From Eonycteris spelaea (taxonomy: Eukaryota > Chordata > Mammalia > Chiroptera > Pteropodidae), in contig PUFA01000287.1 of NCBI GenBank assembly GCA_003508835.1, positions 1,054,001-1,118,000 on the forward strand: a stretch of 64,000 nt of DNA, in the 5' to 3' direction. Below the pieces are notes generated by a model. That model was not told the DNA's origin. It worked only from the letters and a program-made list of their open reading frames with translations, and did not search any database. Made by a program: the position numbers and the translations under genes. How positions within the stretch are numbered: the first letter of the stretch is position 1; each line of letters starts with the position of its first letter. This document shows, piece by piece, positions 52,401 through 62,097 of the stretch.

Positions 52401-55400
52401 TCATCTATGCTTGGAAGTTGTGTTGGGGACTCTGGATATTGGCACCAGTCCTCACATTAGCTCTGCAGGGTAACAAGGCAATAACAGCATAGTCTCCTAT
52501 TCTGCTGTGCTACTCATCAAAATTACCTGGGGCTTGTTTAAATACACTGGATTTCTGCTCCAGCCTTATTTCCATTTAGTCAGTAGCTGAAAATTGAATT
52601 TAAACCCCACGGTGATACAGACACAGCTCGATTTAGGAACTGAGCATAGGCTCTGGAATCAGGGGGCTCAAATGTCAGACACTGTGTAAGTTCCTTAACC
52701 TCTTACCAATTTACTCATCTGTAAAATGGGAAGTTAATGGGCCTACTTTTAGGGGCTGTTAATGAGGATGAAATGAGATAATGCTGTTCTAACATGAAAC
52801 CTGGCAGTTAAGTGCTCAAATATTATTGTTAGATAGCATCCCACCTTTACCAAAGAAGAATCTCAACTTGGGTGCAGTAACTCAGAGTAGTCAAAACAGG
52901 CTCTAGAGTCAGAGTCTTCAGTTCTATTTGTGAGCCTTATGTTCCTAATAAGTTAGCAAACCTCATGTAAAACAGGAGACAGTAAAATTATACCTCAAGT
53001 GATTGTTCTGAGGATTAAACTAGATAATTTTTAAAACACCTAACGTAAGTTGCCTGGAACACAAGTACTCAGTACATGGTATTATTCCCACCTTTTTTTT
53101 TTTTTTTTTGAATAGTCTCCATTTTCTATACATTAACAAGAGTAAATGCCATCAGTGGATAAAAGGATGTCACCAAAAATCTCAATTTGTCAAATGACAA
53201 CTAAATTCTTTAAAAAGGTGGCGAGGATTTTAAAAATTGAGTACATTCAACACATGTTCATAAATTATAATCGAGTCATTAAACTTGGGTCATATGTAAT
53301 ACTCAAAAGATTTGACTGCCAAAACAGTAGAATTACAAGTACATATTATAATCTAATAGTATATGAAACTAATTTGGTAACTCAAAACTCATTAAGAATA
53401 TATTAAACTTACTGCTTTAATTCCACAAATAACTGTAGTATTTCCCAGCTTCACTAAAGCAGAACCATCTGCAGTACTAATTGAACCTGAAAAGATATTT
53501 AAGCAAAATAAAGTCCATAGAAAGTTTTCATTTTCTATATATATCTTGTTACATACCTCAGCTGCTTATGAAAATGTATTTCTTCTTTTTTTTTTAATCA
53601 TTATTTATGCTTATAGCACCTGGTCTTCCTAGATGGTGTCCCATCCAAGTATTATTAACCAGGCCTGACCCTGCTTGGCTTCCGAGATCAGACATCAGGC
53701 TTGTTCAGAGTGGAATGGCTGTAGACAATGGACAATGGCTCCACTGGGGCGTGAACCCAGGACCTTTTGCATGTAAAGCAGATGTGCTAACAGCCACACT
53801 TCAGAACCATGTCCATAGCTCAAGTCTTTTTAAAGTGGTATAACTACTTAAAACTATTGTTTTAAAAATTATTCACCTCTCCTTAAATTTCACTCAGTCA
53901 TTATTCATTCAGTTACAGGACTACTGTCAGATAAAAATCTCATAACAAAATTACTGGAATCCCTTACACATGGTAGAATTTGGCTGAAATACTGTTTAGG
54001 TGGCTCAAAGAATAAAACTTGGGAATGCCATACAGATAAAACTAGAAAATTCCATGTTTGCAACAGACAGTTTAATAAGTGTAAGACATAAAAAAGCCAT
54101 GTCTTGGAGATTTGGAAGGAAGGGGGAAAATGCTTTATAGTTAAACTTTAAAACTTTAAATGAAGAACAATTCAATTGAAAGAGTAGTGAGTTTACAAAT
54201 AAAAATTCTTTACTAATATTAAAAAAAATTGTTTTCAAAACTGAAGCAACTTCAACATTTTATTTTAGAACTCAAAATATCCTCACCTATGTTGACAGTT
54301 GTGGTTCTGAATTCACCAAGTTCTCGTCCATCAGGACGGCAGTTCTCTTTCTAAGTAAATATACATAAAAGAAGATGGTAACTACATGTATATTTTACAC
54401 ACAACTAGGTAAAATATATTAAATCTTGTTAATTGAAATTACTTTAAATTTTGAGTTATAATTAACAGTTGCAGGTGTACAATGATACAATTTGATACCT
54501 GTATATATGAAAATTGTCTAAAAGAAGCATATGATATTGTTATCCAAAGGCATGTATATAACCACCTTTACTCACCAGAAATCTTCTGTAATACTCCAGA
54601 GGTTCCACAGTTCTGAAACGTGTTAAAAATACACCCAAGGTAAGCTAATGAATCCTAACATAAATCCGGACACTGGCAGATGTTTAAAGTGTAGTGATGC
54701 AGCATAAATCTCCAGAATGTGTAACTTTCCGTCATAAATTATGATACTGTTGCCACGTATAACTTAATTATAAAAAGTAGATACCTTTGTAGCAATCAAC
54801 TGCTGTTATTTATCTTTAACAATTTATAGGATTGGAGCCAAAAGCCCTGGGCATCTTTAACATATTAATCCAGGTGTTTCAAAGTCACTCTCGCTCTGAA
54901 GCAGATTCTTAGAAAGTTACATTTTTCTTTTATTTAGCATATTCTTTAATTATGACTAGGTAATAAACCATTATAATATTAGTACCTGTGACTTTTAACA
55001 ACCACAGTATATTTTTGTTTTTACTTAATAGTTGTCGAAAGTGTAGACTCAGGTACTTTGAAATTCCACGAGTTACAACTGGACTCCCCAATAGATCTTG
55101 TTTAACAAAGTTAATTTTAAAACAAGTATATGTACATCATTATATCATGAACTCGGGAGTTTATACCAACAGAAACTTTAAATGTAATTGATTTCCTTCG
55201 GAATCTTATTTACCCATTTAGAAACTTGACAACGGAAATCTATAGGCTTTGCCAGAGTGGCGCGCGCGCGCATTCACGCACACAAAAAGGCTTAGGTAGA
55301 ATCTTAGCGAACATAGCGCAGTCCTTCCTTTTAGAAATCAATTACAGGAGAGGACGAATAGAGTGGCATGTGATTCTGATACAGCACTTTTTAAAAGACT

Positions 55401-55707
55401 ACAACTGTGTGTCCTGGAGCTGCACGTCCACTACACACCAAACCACAAGCGCTCGCGGCAGGTTCTGTACGCACAGTCCCTTCCGTCTTCCCGTCTCACC
55501 GAGGAGAGGAAACCTGCGCCCCCTTTCCTCTCACCACGAACACCTCCAGGTTCTCCCGCCCGTCGCCTAATTACGCGCGGGGGAATAGGAAGGTGGTGGG
55601 GTGGCCTCCAGGTGAGAAAAATCCCTGCTAAGGGTTAAAAGAAGCCGCTATCCGCCAAGGTACAAACTCGCCCCCAACGACAACACTCACTTGAACCCGG
55701 CCGCCAT
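49429..55707 (-). CDS. EXOSC8: EXOSC8 (exosome component 8, RRP43), 11 exons
   Basis: Non-catalytic RNase PH-fold subunit of the hexameric ring of the RNA exosome, which processes and degrades RNA 3' to 5' in nucleus and cytoplasm. Coding exons, 5' to 3' on the minus strand: 55707-55691, 54612-54576, 54350-54287, 53486-53413, 52281-52236, 51545-51440, 51347-51302, 50606-50510, 50242-50122, 50031-49925, 49544-49429. They total 831 nt, or 276 residues plus stop, exactly the human length, with no frame break. The protein begins [18 protein letters not shown], with the RNase PH domain through about residues 35-165 ([31 protein letters not shown]) and the C-terminal RNase PH domain after it. The last intron has a GC donor (CCAG, then gcatgt). 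The head-to-head neighbour is ALG5 and the tail-to-tail neighbour is SUPT20H. Confidence 0.96.
52640..52835 (+). mobile_element. MIR SINE in EXOSC8 intron
   Basis: 'gcataggctctggaatcag...gtgtaagttccttaacctctt...catctgtaaaatgggaagttaatg...aatgagataatgc' matches MIR. Confidence 0.8.
52885..53085 (+). mobile_element. Second MIR SINE in the same intron
   Basis: 'ggctctagagtcagagtcttcagttc...gtaaaacaggagacagtaaaat...gttctgaggattaaactagataa...gcctggaacacaagtactcag' matches MIR, in tandem with the previous one. Confidence 0.75.
53587..53812 (-). mobile_element. Dimeric tRNA-Val / 5S rRNA SINE (fruit-bat MEG-TR-like)
   Basis: Read on the minus strand from about 53812: a tRNA-like head with A-box-like tggctgttagcaca, a TAC anticodon loop and B-box-like gggttcacgcccc. 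From about 53730 a near full-length 5S rRNA-like unit follows (gtctacagccattccac, gatctcggaagccaagcag, ggatgggacacc), then an A-rich tail (about 53587-53599). Both pol III internal promoters are recognisable. Such tRNA/5S chimeric SINEs are described for megabats. Insertion lies in the EXOSC8 intron, antisense-neutral to the gene (same strand as EXOSC8). Confidence 0.8.
55255..55275. repeat. Alternating CG run
   Basis: ggcgcgcgcgcgcattcac: about six CG steps, inside the first EXOSC8 intron, a candidate Z-DNA-forming site. Confidence 0.7.
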
Positions 55708-55850
55708 CTTCCCGCCCGGGCGCCTGCGCTGGAGCGACGCAGCGCCTGCGCCGCAGTGACATCGCGCCTCCTGGCCGCGCGCCGGCTCAGCCGCCACACT
55801 TTCGTTGCGGGCGCTTGCGTACTTCTCTCGCTGGAGAGTACACGTTCTAG
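55691..55850 (-). promoter_or_regulatory. EXOSC8: EXOSC8 promoter and first exon region
   Basis: CpG-rich and TATA-less. The start codon sits in AAGATGGCGGC on the minus strand, a textbook YY1 motif overlapping the ATG. Two NRF1-like sites (gcgcctgcgc near 55744 and cgcctgcgct near 55728) lie just upstream. This set is typical of housekeeping promoters. Confidence 0.8.
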
Positions 55851-56225
55851 CCGTTCGCCCGTCTAGGATTCCTCGCGTTCTATGCATTTTGAAGAATCTG
55901 CTATTATAGAAGCGATACGCTTCTCTCTTTAGAAATAGTTCAAGACTTTAAGAGAAAATCGACCTTATAGCAAATGTTCCAATTTTGAGTGTGAAACGTT
56001 ATTCTAAAATTTCTGCAGCCTTTTCCGGTCACTGTCTTACGCTAGCTCTGGGTTTTCCTTCTCCCAGGTAAAGGGCTCCCTGCTTCAGCACCGGTGATTA
56101 CATAAATTTTCTGTGCGTTTATTATCCGCACCAAGTTACACTTTGCTGGTCCCCGAGCGAGCTCCAGAGAGGTGACTTTTGTTGTAGGTTGTGTCGAGGC
56201 TCAAGGCTTCCACCTCCTTCCCAGG

Positions 56226-56605
56226 TAGGGTGGCCAAATAAAATTCAGGACATCCAATTAAATTTAATGTCGGCTTTGAAGTAAATTGTTAGTACTTGAG
56301 TATGCACCAAATTGATACCAGAGACTAGTGAGAGCGAGGAAAGTCTTAGAAATAGTGCTGCTGGTTGCAGAAAATTATGACTGTAATTAATGCCACTATT
56401 GTACACTTAAAGTGGTTAAAATAGCAAAAAATTATCAGTTTTAAAATAGTATGTATTATACCAAAAACTTTTAAATGAGTGGGTTGTATGGTATGTGAAT
56501 TCTAGTTTAATAAGGCTTTAAAAAAACTATTAGCTGTTTATCTGAAATTCCAATTAAGTGGACAACTTGTATTTTTACTTGCTAACTCCGGCAACCCTAC
56601 TTCGC
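56226..56605. mobile_element. DNA transposon remnant with nested L1 tail, between two promoters
   Basis: Left end 'tagggtggccaaataaaattcaggacatcc' and right end, reverse complemented, 'tagggttgccggagttagcaag...aatacaagttgtcc' form terminal inverted repeats of a non-autonomous element. Inside, 56376-56470 carries an L1 3' end ('gtacacttaaagtggttaaaatag'). Confidence 0.6.
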
Positions 56606-56609
56606 GACA

Positions 56610-56816
56610 GTGCAGCTCTCCACCGACTAAGCGCCCGGCCCACAAGAACTGCGTGTTTTCCTGGCCGCGCGAGGGCGCTGTGGGCGGCGGGCGCCGGCGG
56701 GGCGGGGCGGGCGGGGCCTTTCCGCCGGCGGCAGGGCAGGAGGCGTGGGTGCGCGGCCGGCTTCCGCGTGTGTGTAGGTGCTGGATAGGGCGGCAGGGGC
56801 GGCCGGGGCATGGAGA
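56610..56816 (+). promoter_or_regulatory. ALG5: ALG5 promoter
   Basis: GC-rich, TATA-less block with clustered SP1-type sites (ggggcggggcgggcggggcc near 56699-56718) ending about 90 bases before the start codon. Divergent from the EXOSC8 promoter about 1 kb away. Confidence 0.75.
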
Positions 56817-59800
56817 ATGGTTTCGCTCCCACTGCAGCTGGTGGTGCTCGGCGCGGTGCTCGGCGCGGCGCTAGCGGCCGCAGCCCTCATACTGGTGAGA
56901 AGAGGGGTTGGGGACCGCCACGGGCCTGGGCTCACTGCTGTCCTGGAGACAAGGCCCCTGGCGTGCTATCTTCCGCGCTGCCGGTTCTTGGACGTGTCCC
57001 TTTTCACCACACTGACCCCACCCCTTGGCCCCAGAATTCCTCTCCTGCAATTTCGAACCCCCATTCTTCCGCTGTTGATTTTTATTTTGGAGCTTTATCT
57101 CCCTACGTACCAAGAGCCTTGTGCCTTTATCCACTCTGGGACGTGGCCATCCAATCTTAACTCGGCCTCTTGTCCCTGGACCCTCTGCCCATCCCGACCT
57201 CTCCAAGACTTCCTCCCAGGTCTGCAGCCTCTGCAGTTCTGGCCCCGCCGGGGAAGTCTTGAGCTCCCAGAAGGTGAGTGTACTCTCAAGACTCCCCTTT
57301 ACAGATGTGGTTAAGCAAATAGCGGTGACAGAGCACTGACAGGAGCCATCATCTGTTACAGATTGGAATAAATCGGTGGATCGAGAAGACCCACTAGGGA
57401 CACAGGAAGACCAAGATGGGCAAAGCTTGGTGTTACCATATATCTGAGGGTCGTTAGGTCCCCCTAAATTTGCTGCCTTTAAATGAGGCGGTATAATAGA
57501 ATTCAAACTCAGATTTTCTTTGCCATTGTTCTGGAAAGAAACATTGTAAACACCTGCTGATCCATGAGTAGTAGAAAGTCGGCCAAGTAAACTTTCTCCC
57601 ATGTAATTTGGAATGAACCTGTCCTCTGATTAGTAAATGGAAATATTTATGCTTCCTTGACATTCAGCTTAGCAACCAGGAAGGCCACTCTGCCATTGTC
57701 AGAAAGTTTGTAAACTCAGCTTAGAAACAGTTTAGATAAAGAAAAAGCATTGTATCCTGGTTTCTTTGTTGATTTGTGTCTGGGTGAGAGAGGAGTCTTC
57801 TCTTTCCCTTAGTGATATATAGAGATTTTGTTTCTTTTTTCAGGTTTTTGAACAAGTCATGTTTTTGGCAGGGCAGAGTTTGGCAGAATCCTAGATTGAA
57901 TTTGCCTTGTGTTGAATTTGTTGCATAGATTTGCTTGTGTACCTTAGGAGTTCGCACTGGAAGTGTTTGTGTTCCCACTGGCTTGCAGTGATGATAAGAG
58001 CTACTACCATTTATCGAGTACTTGGAGTATGTTGGGTGTTGTATTCAGAGTTTAACAGGATTACCACTTTTGATCTTTAAAACAATACTGACATAAATGT
58101 TATCATTATTAGTTTAATTTGACTGGTGAGGAAACAGGTTGGAGAGACCGTGAGCTCATGTACACAGTCATGAAACACACTTGTAGAACTTCATTTTTCT
58201 AAATGCTGGAGCAGGAAATCATTACCAAAAAAACTAATCTTATTATACATATGTATTCTACCCTCCATACATACCATCTCCCCACCCCAGTTCCTTTTTT
58301 GGATTATTTTGAAGCAAAACCAAGACATAACATTTTATCCGTAAAGCCTCAGCATTTACCTCTAAAGAGGATCCACCCCCCATTAAAATATAATGGCAAC
58401 AGGGTTGTTGCAGATTTTTATTTTGAAAGTTAACCATTATTCAGTAGTTTTAAATACCTCAGTAGTTTTAACTTCCCAGTGCCTCATGAATGTCTAGTCA
58501 GTTTGTTCCAGTCCCATTCACACACACTTAGCACTTCATTGATATGTCTCAAGTCTTCTATAACAATTTCTCATCCCTTTTTCCTTTATCTTTAATAAGT
58601 AGTCATTTGTCTTGTAGAATTTCTCACAATCTGTATTTTACTGATTGCACTCCCTTTGTGCCTTTTAACATCTTACTCTGCCTCTTGAATTTTCTGTAAA
58701 GTAGTAGTAGTTACATCTAGAGACTTTGAAATGCATATTTGAGTTTTTTAACCAATAAAAGTGTGTGAGTGATGCTGAATACTTTTTCTTATCACATCAG
58801 GCTGCATATAATGTATGATTTCTCTGGTATTAAGATGGATCGACGGGTTCAGGAGTTGTTGGTGAGGCACCTGTTATAAAGTTTGTCGGTCACCTAATAG
58901 TTTTAGCAGTCATTGGTGATCACTACCTAAATCCATTTCACTGGGAGTTGCAAAGTGGAATATTCTAATTGTATCATCCTTCTTCATGTATTACCAAGAA
59001 GCCTATAATGGAAAAGAATGTAATCCTTAGCTGTTAGCTATCCAGTTAACCTAAAATACCTTTCATATCTAAAAGGTAAAATAAAAAGCAAGTTTTTAAA
59101 ATAATGAGCTAGTTCCCTGGCATCTTACAAAGGGGATCAATTTTTAAATTTTTAGTATTATGAATCCATGATTTAAAACACTTTGTATGTGTTTTAATGC
59201 ATTGCAGTAATTTGATGCTCAAATTGTGCCATCACAAGCCAGTGGGAGCCCCTCACGTTGGGTACTGTGTCCTTCTGACTTGGCCCTCTTCCTCACTGAT
59301 GTGCTGTTCCACCATCATCCATTTCCTGCCCCAGACCTGAATTAGCCATTCTTCCTTGGAGCGCTGGTCACTTTTAGTGGGAGGTAGGCTTTAGAAACCA
59401 CAGTTGGACACAGGGGATGCAGAGCAAGAACCCTAACTCACTAGTCTGGATATTGCCTCCATGCTCACCAGTCAGAAGCGTGTACAATTTCAGTATTTAC
59501 CCAATGGAACATTAAAAATGGTTGTTACAAATGAGTAACATTCCAAAAATTTGTAGATTGATTGTTTTAAAAGCAGAAGGTTTGCCAGTAGAAAGTGTTC
59601 CGAAGAATAGTTGTTTCCAAAGCTAGCTCCAAACATATATGGAAGGGAGCTGTATAATAGTAGTAGTGTATGGTGCCTACAGCTTACAAGTTACCAAACT
59701 TAACTGCAGAAAATATTGTAGTTTGAGTTCATATCTGAGATGAGTACCAAGAATATATTCTTAAGCATTACTTGTCTCCACTATAAGGGTTGAGGGAGTC

Positions 59801-62097
59801 TTCCCTTCATACCCTGGGTCAATCTGGTCCTGGATGGGAAGGTCTGCTGTCATCCCACACGTTCCACCTGCTCTATGAACTTGTCCTCTGTCGCATATAT
59901 GCGCCAAGCAGGGATGGGATCTCACTGTGCACCAGGGGTCGGGGTTCAGCGCATCTAAGAGCAAGTTGTCCTTCTGTAATCTGTTCACCCTTAGATCTGG
60001 GATGACAGAGGCCTGGGGAATGACAAGTGGGAAGAGACAAAGAGCCTCTTAAGGCATTAGTGATGGAGAAAAGAACAATCATTGTTAAGAATGGTCTGAA
60101 TTTCAGAGTCACTTCCAGACCATTGTTAATGGACTAAAAACTGAGAATAAATACTCCATCAAATGAAAAAAAGATTGCATAAATGATGTAGCATTCTAAC
60201 ATAACGAATGTAAAAAAGGCCAACCTCACATAATTGCTTTTTAACATATCTGCTTTTAGGTTTCCTTTGTTGCATTTATAACTGCTATGGAATTGCCAGT
60301 CCTTCATCAACATGAAGAAGAGAAGTTCTTCTTAAATGCCAGAGGCCAGAAGAAACCCTCCCAAGCATAAGGGACTCACCCACCAAACAGCTTTCTGTTG
60401 TTGTGCCTTCATACAATGAAGAAAAAGCGCTGTAAGCCCTGTTTGACTTTTTACTTTGGCGAAAACGTATATTGAAGAAAAGGAAACTTAAAGTATTGGA
60501 TTGTACTGTCTTTGCCAGAGCATTAGTAGATGTGGGCTGTGGTAAGTACATAGTCGACGGTTGCAGTTCAGAAGCAGGGAAATGAACATTAGATGTGAGG
60601 CTGTAAGCAGCATCATGAGGTACTAGGACCGAAGTGTTCTGGACAAGTGATGAGCAAAGTGTGAACAGAAGACAGAGGTTTCAGATGGGAATGGCCAGTG
60701 GGGAAAAGTCCCAGAGGGACTTCTTAGATACCAAGATTTTTGCCATATGTAAACTGAGTGTGCTAGGTTTTGATAAACCATTTTCAAAAGCAATTTTTAA
60801 TATACATTTTATTTCCTTTTAGTGCCTGTAATGATGGATGAAGCTCTGGGCTATCTAGAAGAGAGACAGGTATCATGTTTTTTTCTTTCACTATGATGTC
60901 ACCAATTAAAACTAGACCAGGTCACTGACTTGTGGACCGCAGGCTAGATCCACTGTGAGGGGCAGTGTCAGCCATGCTTGGGTCGTCATGGTCACTAGGC
61001 CTTCCCATGCTCAGCTTGCTGCCAGGCAAGCCCAGCACATAGCACGCTATATCCAGAGGCAGGTAGGTGGCCTCAGAGCATACTGCAAAGTTGAAATTTC
61101 TGTTACATATCCTTTTACCCACTTTTTATTTTCTCTTGCCTAATGCTATACCTAAAATCGTGTGACAGAGGATCTACAGACTGTATGACAGCACAGTGCT
61201 GTTTTTACTCTCATGACTTTTTAAGAGAGATGTTTATATGAAAGACTTATAATTAGGGTGAAATTATTTTCTATTTCTTTATTATTCTGAAGAGTGCCCC
61301 TTCTTTTATTTTCCTCTTTCCCTGCATAAAGAGGAGAAAAGTAATACGTGCCCCTTTCTTATAGCATTAGCTGCTGTTGGAATCTCCATGAAGAGTAAGA
61401 AAACAAGTAAGGCTGGTTCTATTTTAAGAAAATTCCTTGTTTTGATTTACTTTGGTTTTATAGATTCATCAAAAGAGAGGGTTCATTTTACTCAAAATTG
61501 AATTTAAAGAAGAAAAGGATTAAGCCCTTATTAAATATAAAGCATCTACCTCTTCTATTACATGTAATCTTCATACCAGCCACATAGACCAGATTTTTTT
61601 TTGTTTTTTAGTGAAAAAAACAGACCAAAAATGTTGACTTGCCCAAGCTCGTAAGGCTATGACGTGGTTTATCCAGGTTGGAATCCATACTCTCTGACCT
61701 CAGACCTCGCAGGCTTTTTTCTCACACACCTGGCAGCCTCTCAGAAGTGCTCAGCACCACAGGAACCTAGCGCCTTCACGGACGTGGTGCAGGGTAGATG
61801 AGGAGAGAGTGAGGTGCTCACAAGTTCAGCCAGTATCTGCCCTTGACTCCTACTCAGGGTCTCCTCCTGTTTGTTCTTGACTTTTCTATTTCATGTGGTT
61901 TGTGTGCACTTCTTTATATTTATATACATCAACACTAAAACAATTATTTGTTAAATTCCTTTAATTTTGTTAGAATCCTTCGTGACCGGTATGCCAAATT
62001 GTGGTGGTTTATTTTTTGCTTCTTGCAGAAACAAGACCCTACATTCACTTATGAGGTGATTGTAGTTGATGATGGCAGCAAAGACCAGACTTCGAAG
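56817..62097 (+). CDS. ALG5: ALG5 (dolichyl-phosphate beta-glucosyltransferase), exons 1-4, partial, exon 2 damaged
   Basis: ALG5 is an ER-membrane GT2-family enzyme that transfers glucose from UDP-glucose to dolichyl phosphate, making the glucose donor for N-glycan precursors. Exons: 56817-56894, 60260-60431, 60823-60869, 62029-62097; the gene continues past the window. Exon 1 gives MVSLPLQL and a hydrophobic Ala/Leu/Val signal anchor (residues about 5-26). Exon 2 gives the HxHEEEKFFLNA segment, exon 3 PVMMDEALGYLEERQ, and exon 4 TYEVIVVDDGSKDQTSK with the GT-A nucleotide-binding VDDGS motif. Within exon 2 a one-base loss near 60350 and a one-base gain in the A run at 60422-60426 shift about 75 bases out of frame; a TAA at 60368-60370 would stop the protein after 62 residues. 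The net exon length still fits the frame. Confidence 0.9.
58000..58150 (+). mobile_element. MIR3/L2-like fragment in ALG5 intron 1
   Basis: 'ctaccatttatcgagtacttggagtatgttggg...ttgatctttaaaacaatactg...ggtgaggaaacaggtt', a diverged old repeat. Confidence 0.5.
58240..58610. mobile_element. L1M 3' UTR fragment in ALG5 intron 1
   Basis: 'ggattattttgaagcaaaaccaagacataac-attttatccgtaaa' and 'cctctaaagagg' resemble the 5715 and 38155 elements. Confidence 0.5.
59140..59470 (+). mobile_element. L1MC-like 3' UTR fragment
   Basis: 'tttgatgctcaaattgtgccatcacaagccagtgggagcc...cctgccccagacctgaattagccatt...ttttagtgggaggtaggc', an old L1 3' end. The rest of ALG5 intron 1 (56895-60259) has no gene I can see. 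Confidence 0.6.
61540..61740. mobile_element. MIR/L2-like fragment in ALG5 intron 3
   Basis: 'ttgacttgcccaagctcgtaaggctatgacgtggtttatccaggttggaatccatactctctgacct' is a common old SINE/L2 pattern. The intron 60870-62028 is otherwise blank. Confidence 0.5.

Noticed and set aside
53610..53730. Functional 5S rRNA gene
   Set aside because: It has many substitutions, is fused to a tRNA-like head, and has an A-rich tail rather than a T-run terminator, so it is a SINE.
56778..57314. 178-residue plus frame containing ALG5 exon 1
   Set aside because: Only the part from the ATG at 56817 to 56894 is coding. It starts with GTG and the rest reads into the intron past a good donor.
56871..57602. 243-residue minus-strand frame across ALG5 exon 1 and intron
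   Set aside because: No family resemblance, and it overlaps the true ALG5 signal-anchor exon. No supporting splice sites or codon pattern.
56817..62097. ALG5 as a processed pseudogene
   Set aside because: It keeps introns, splice sites, a CpG promoter and syntenic position beside EXOSC8, so this is the native locus, damaged or misread in exon 2.
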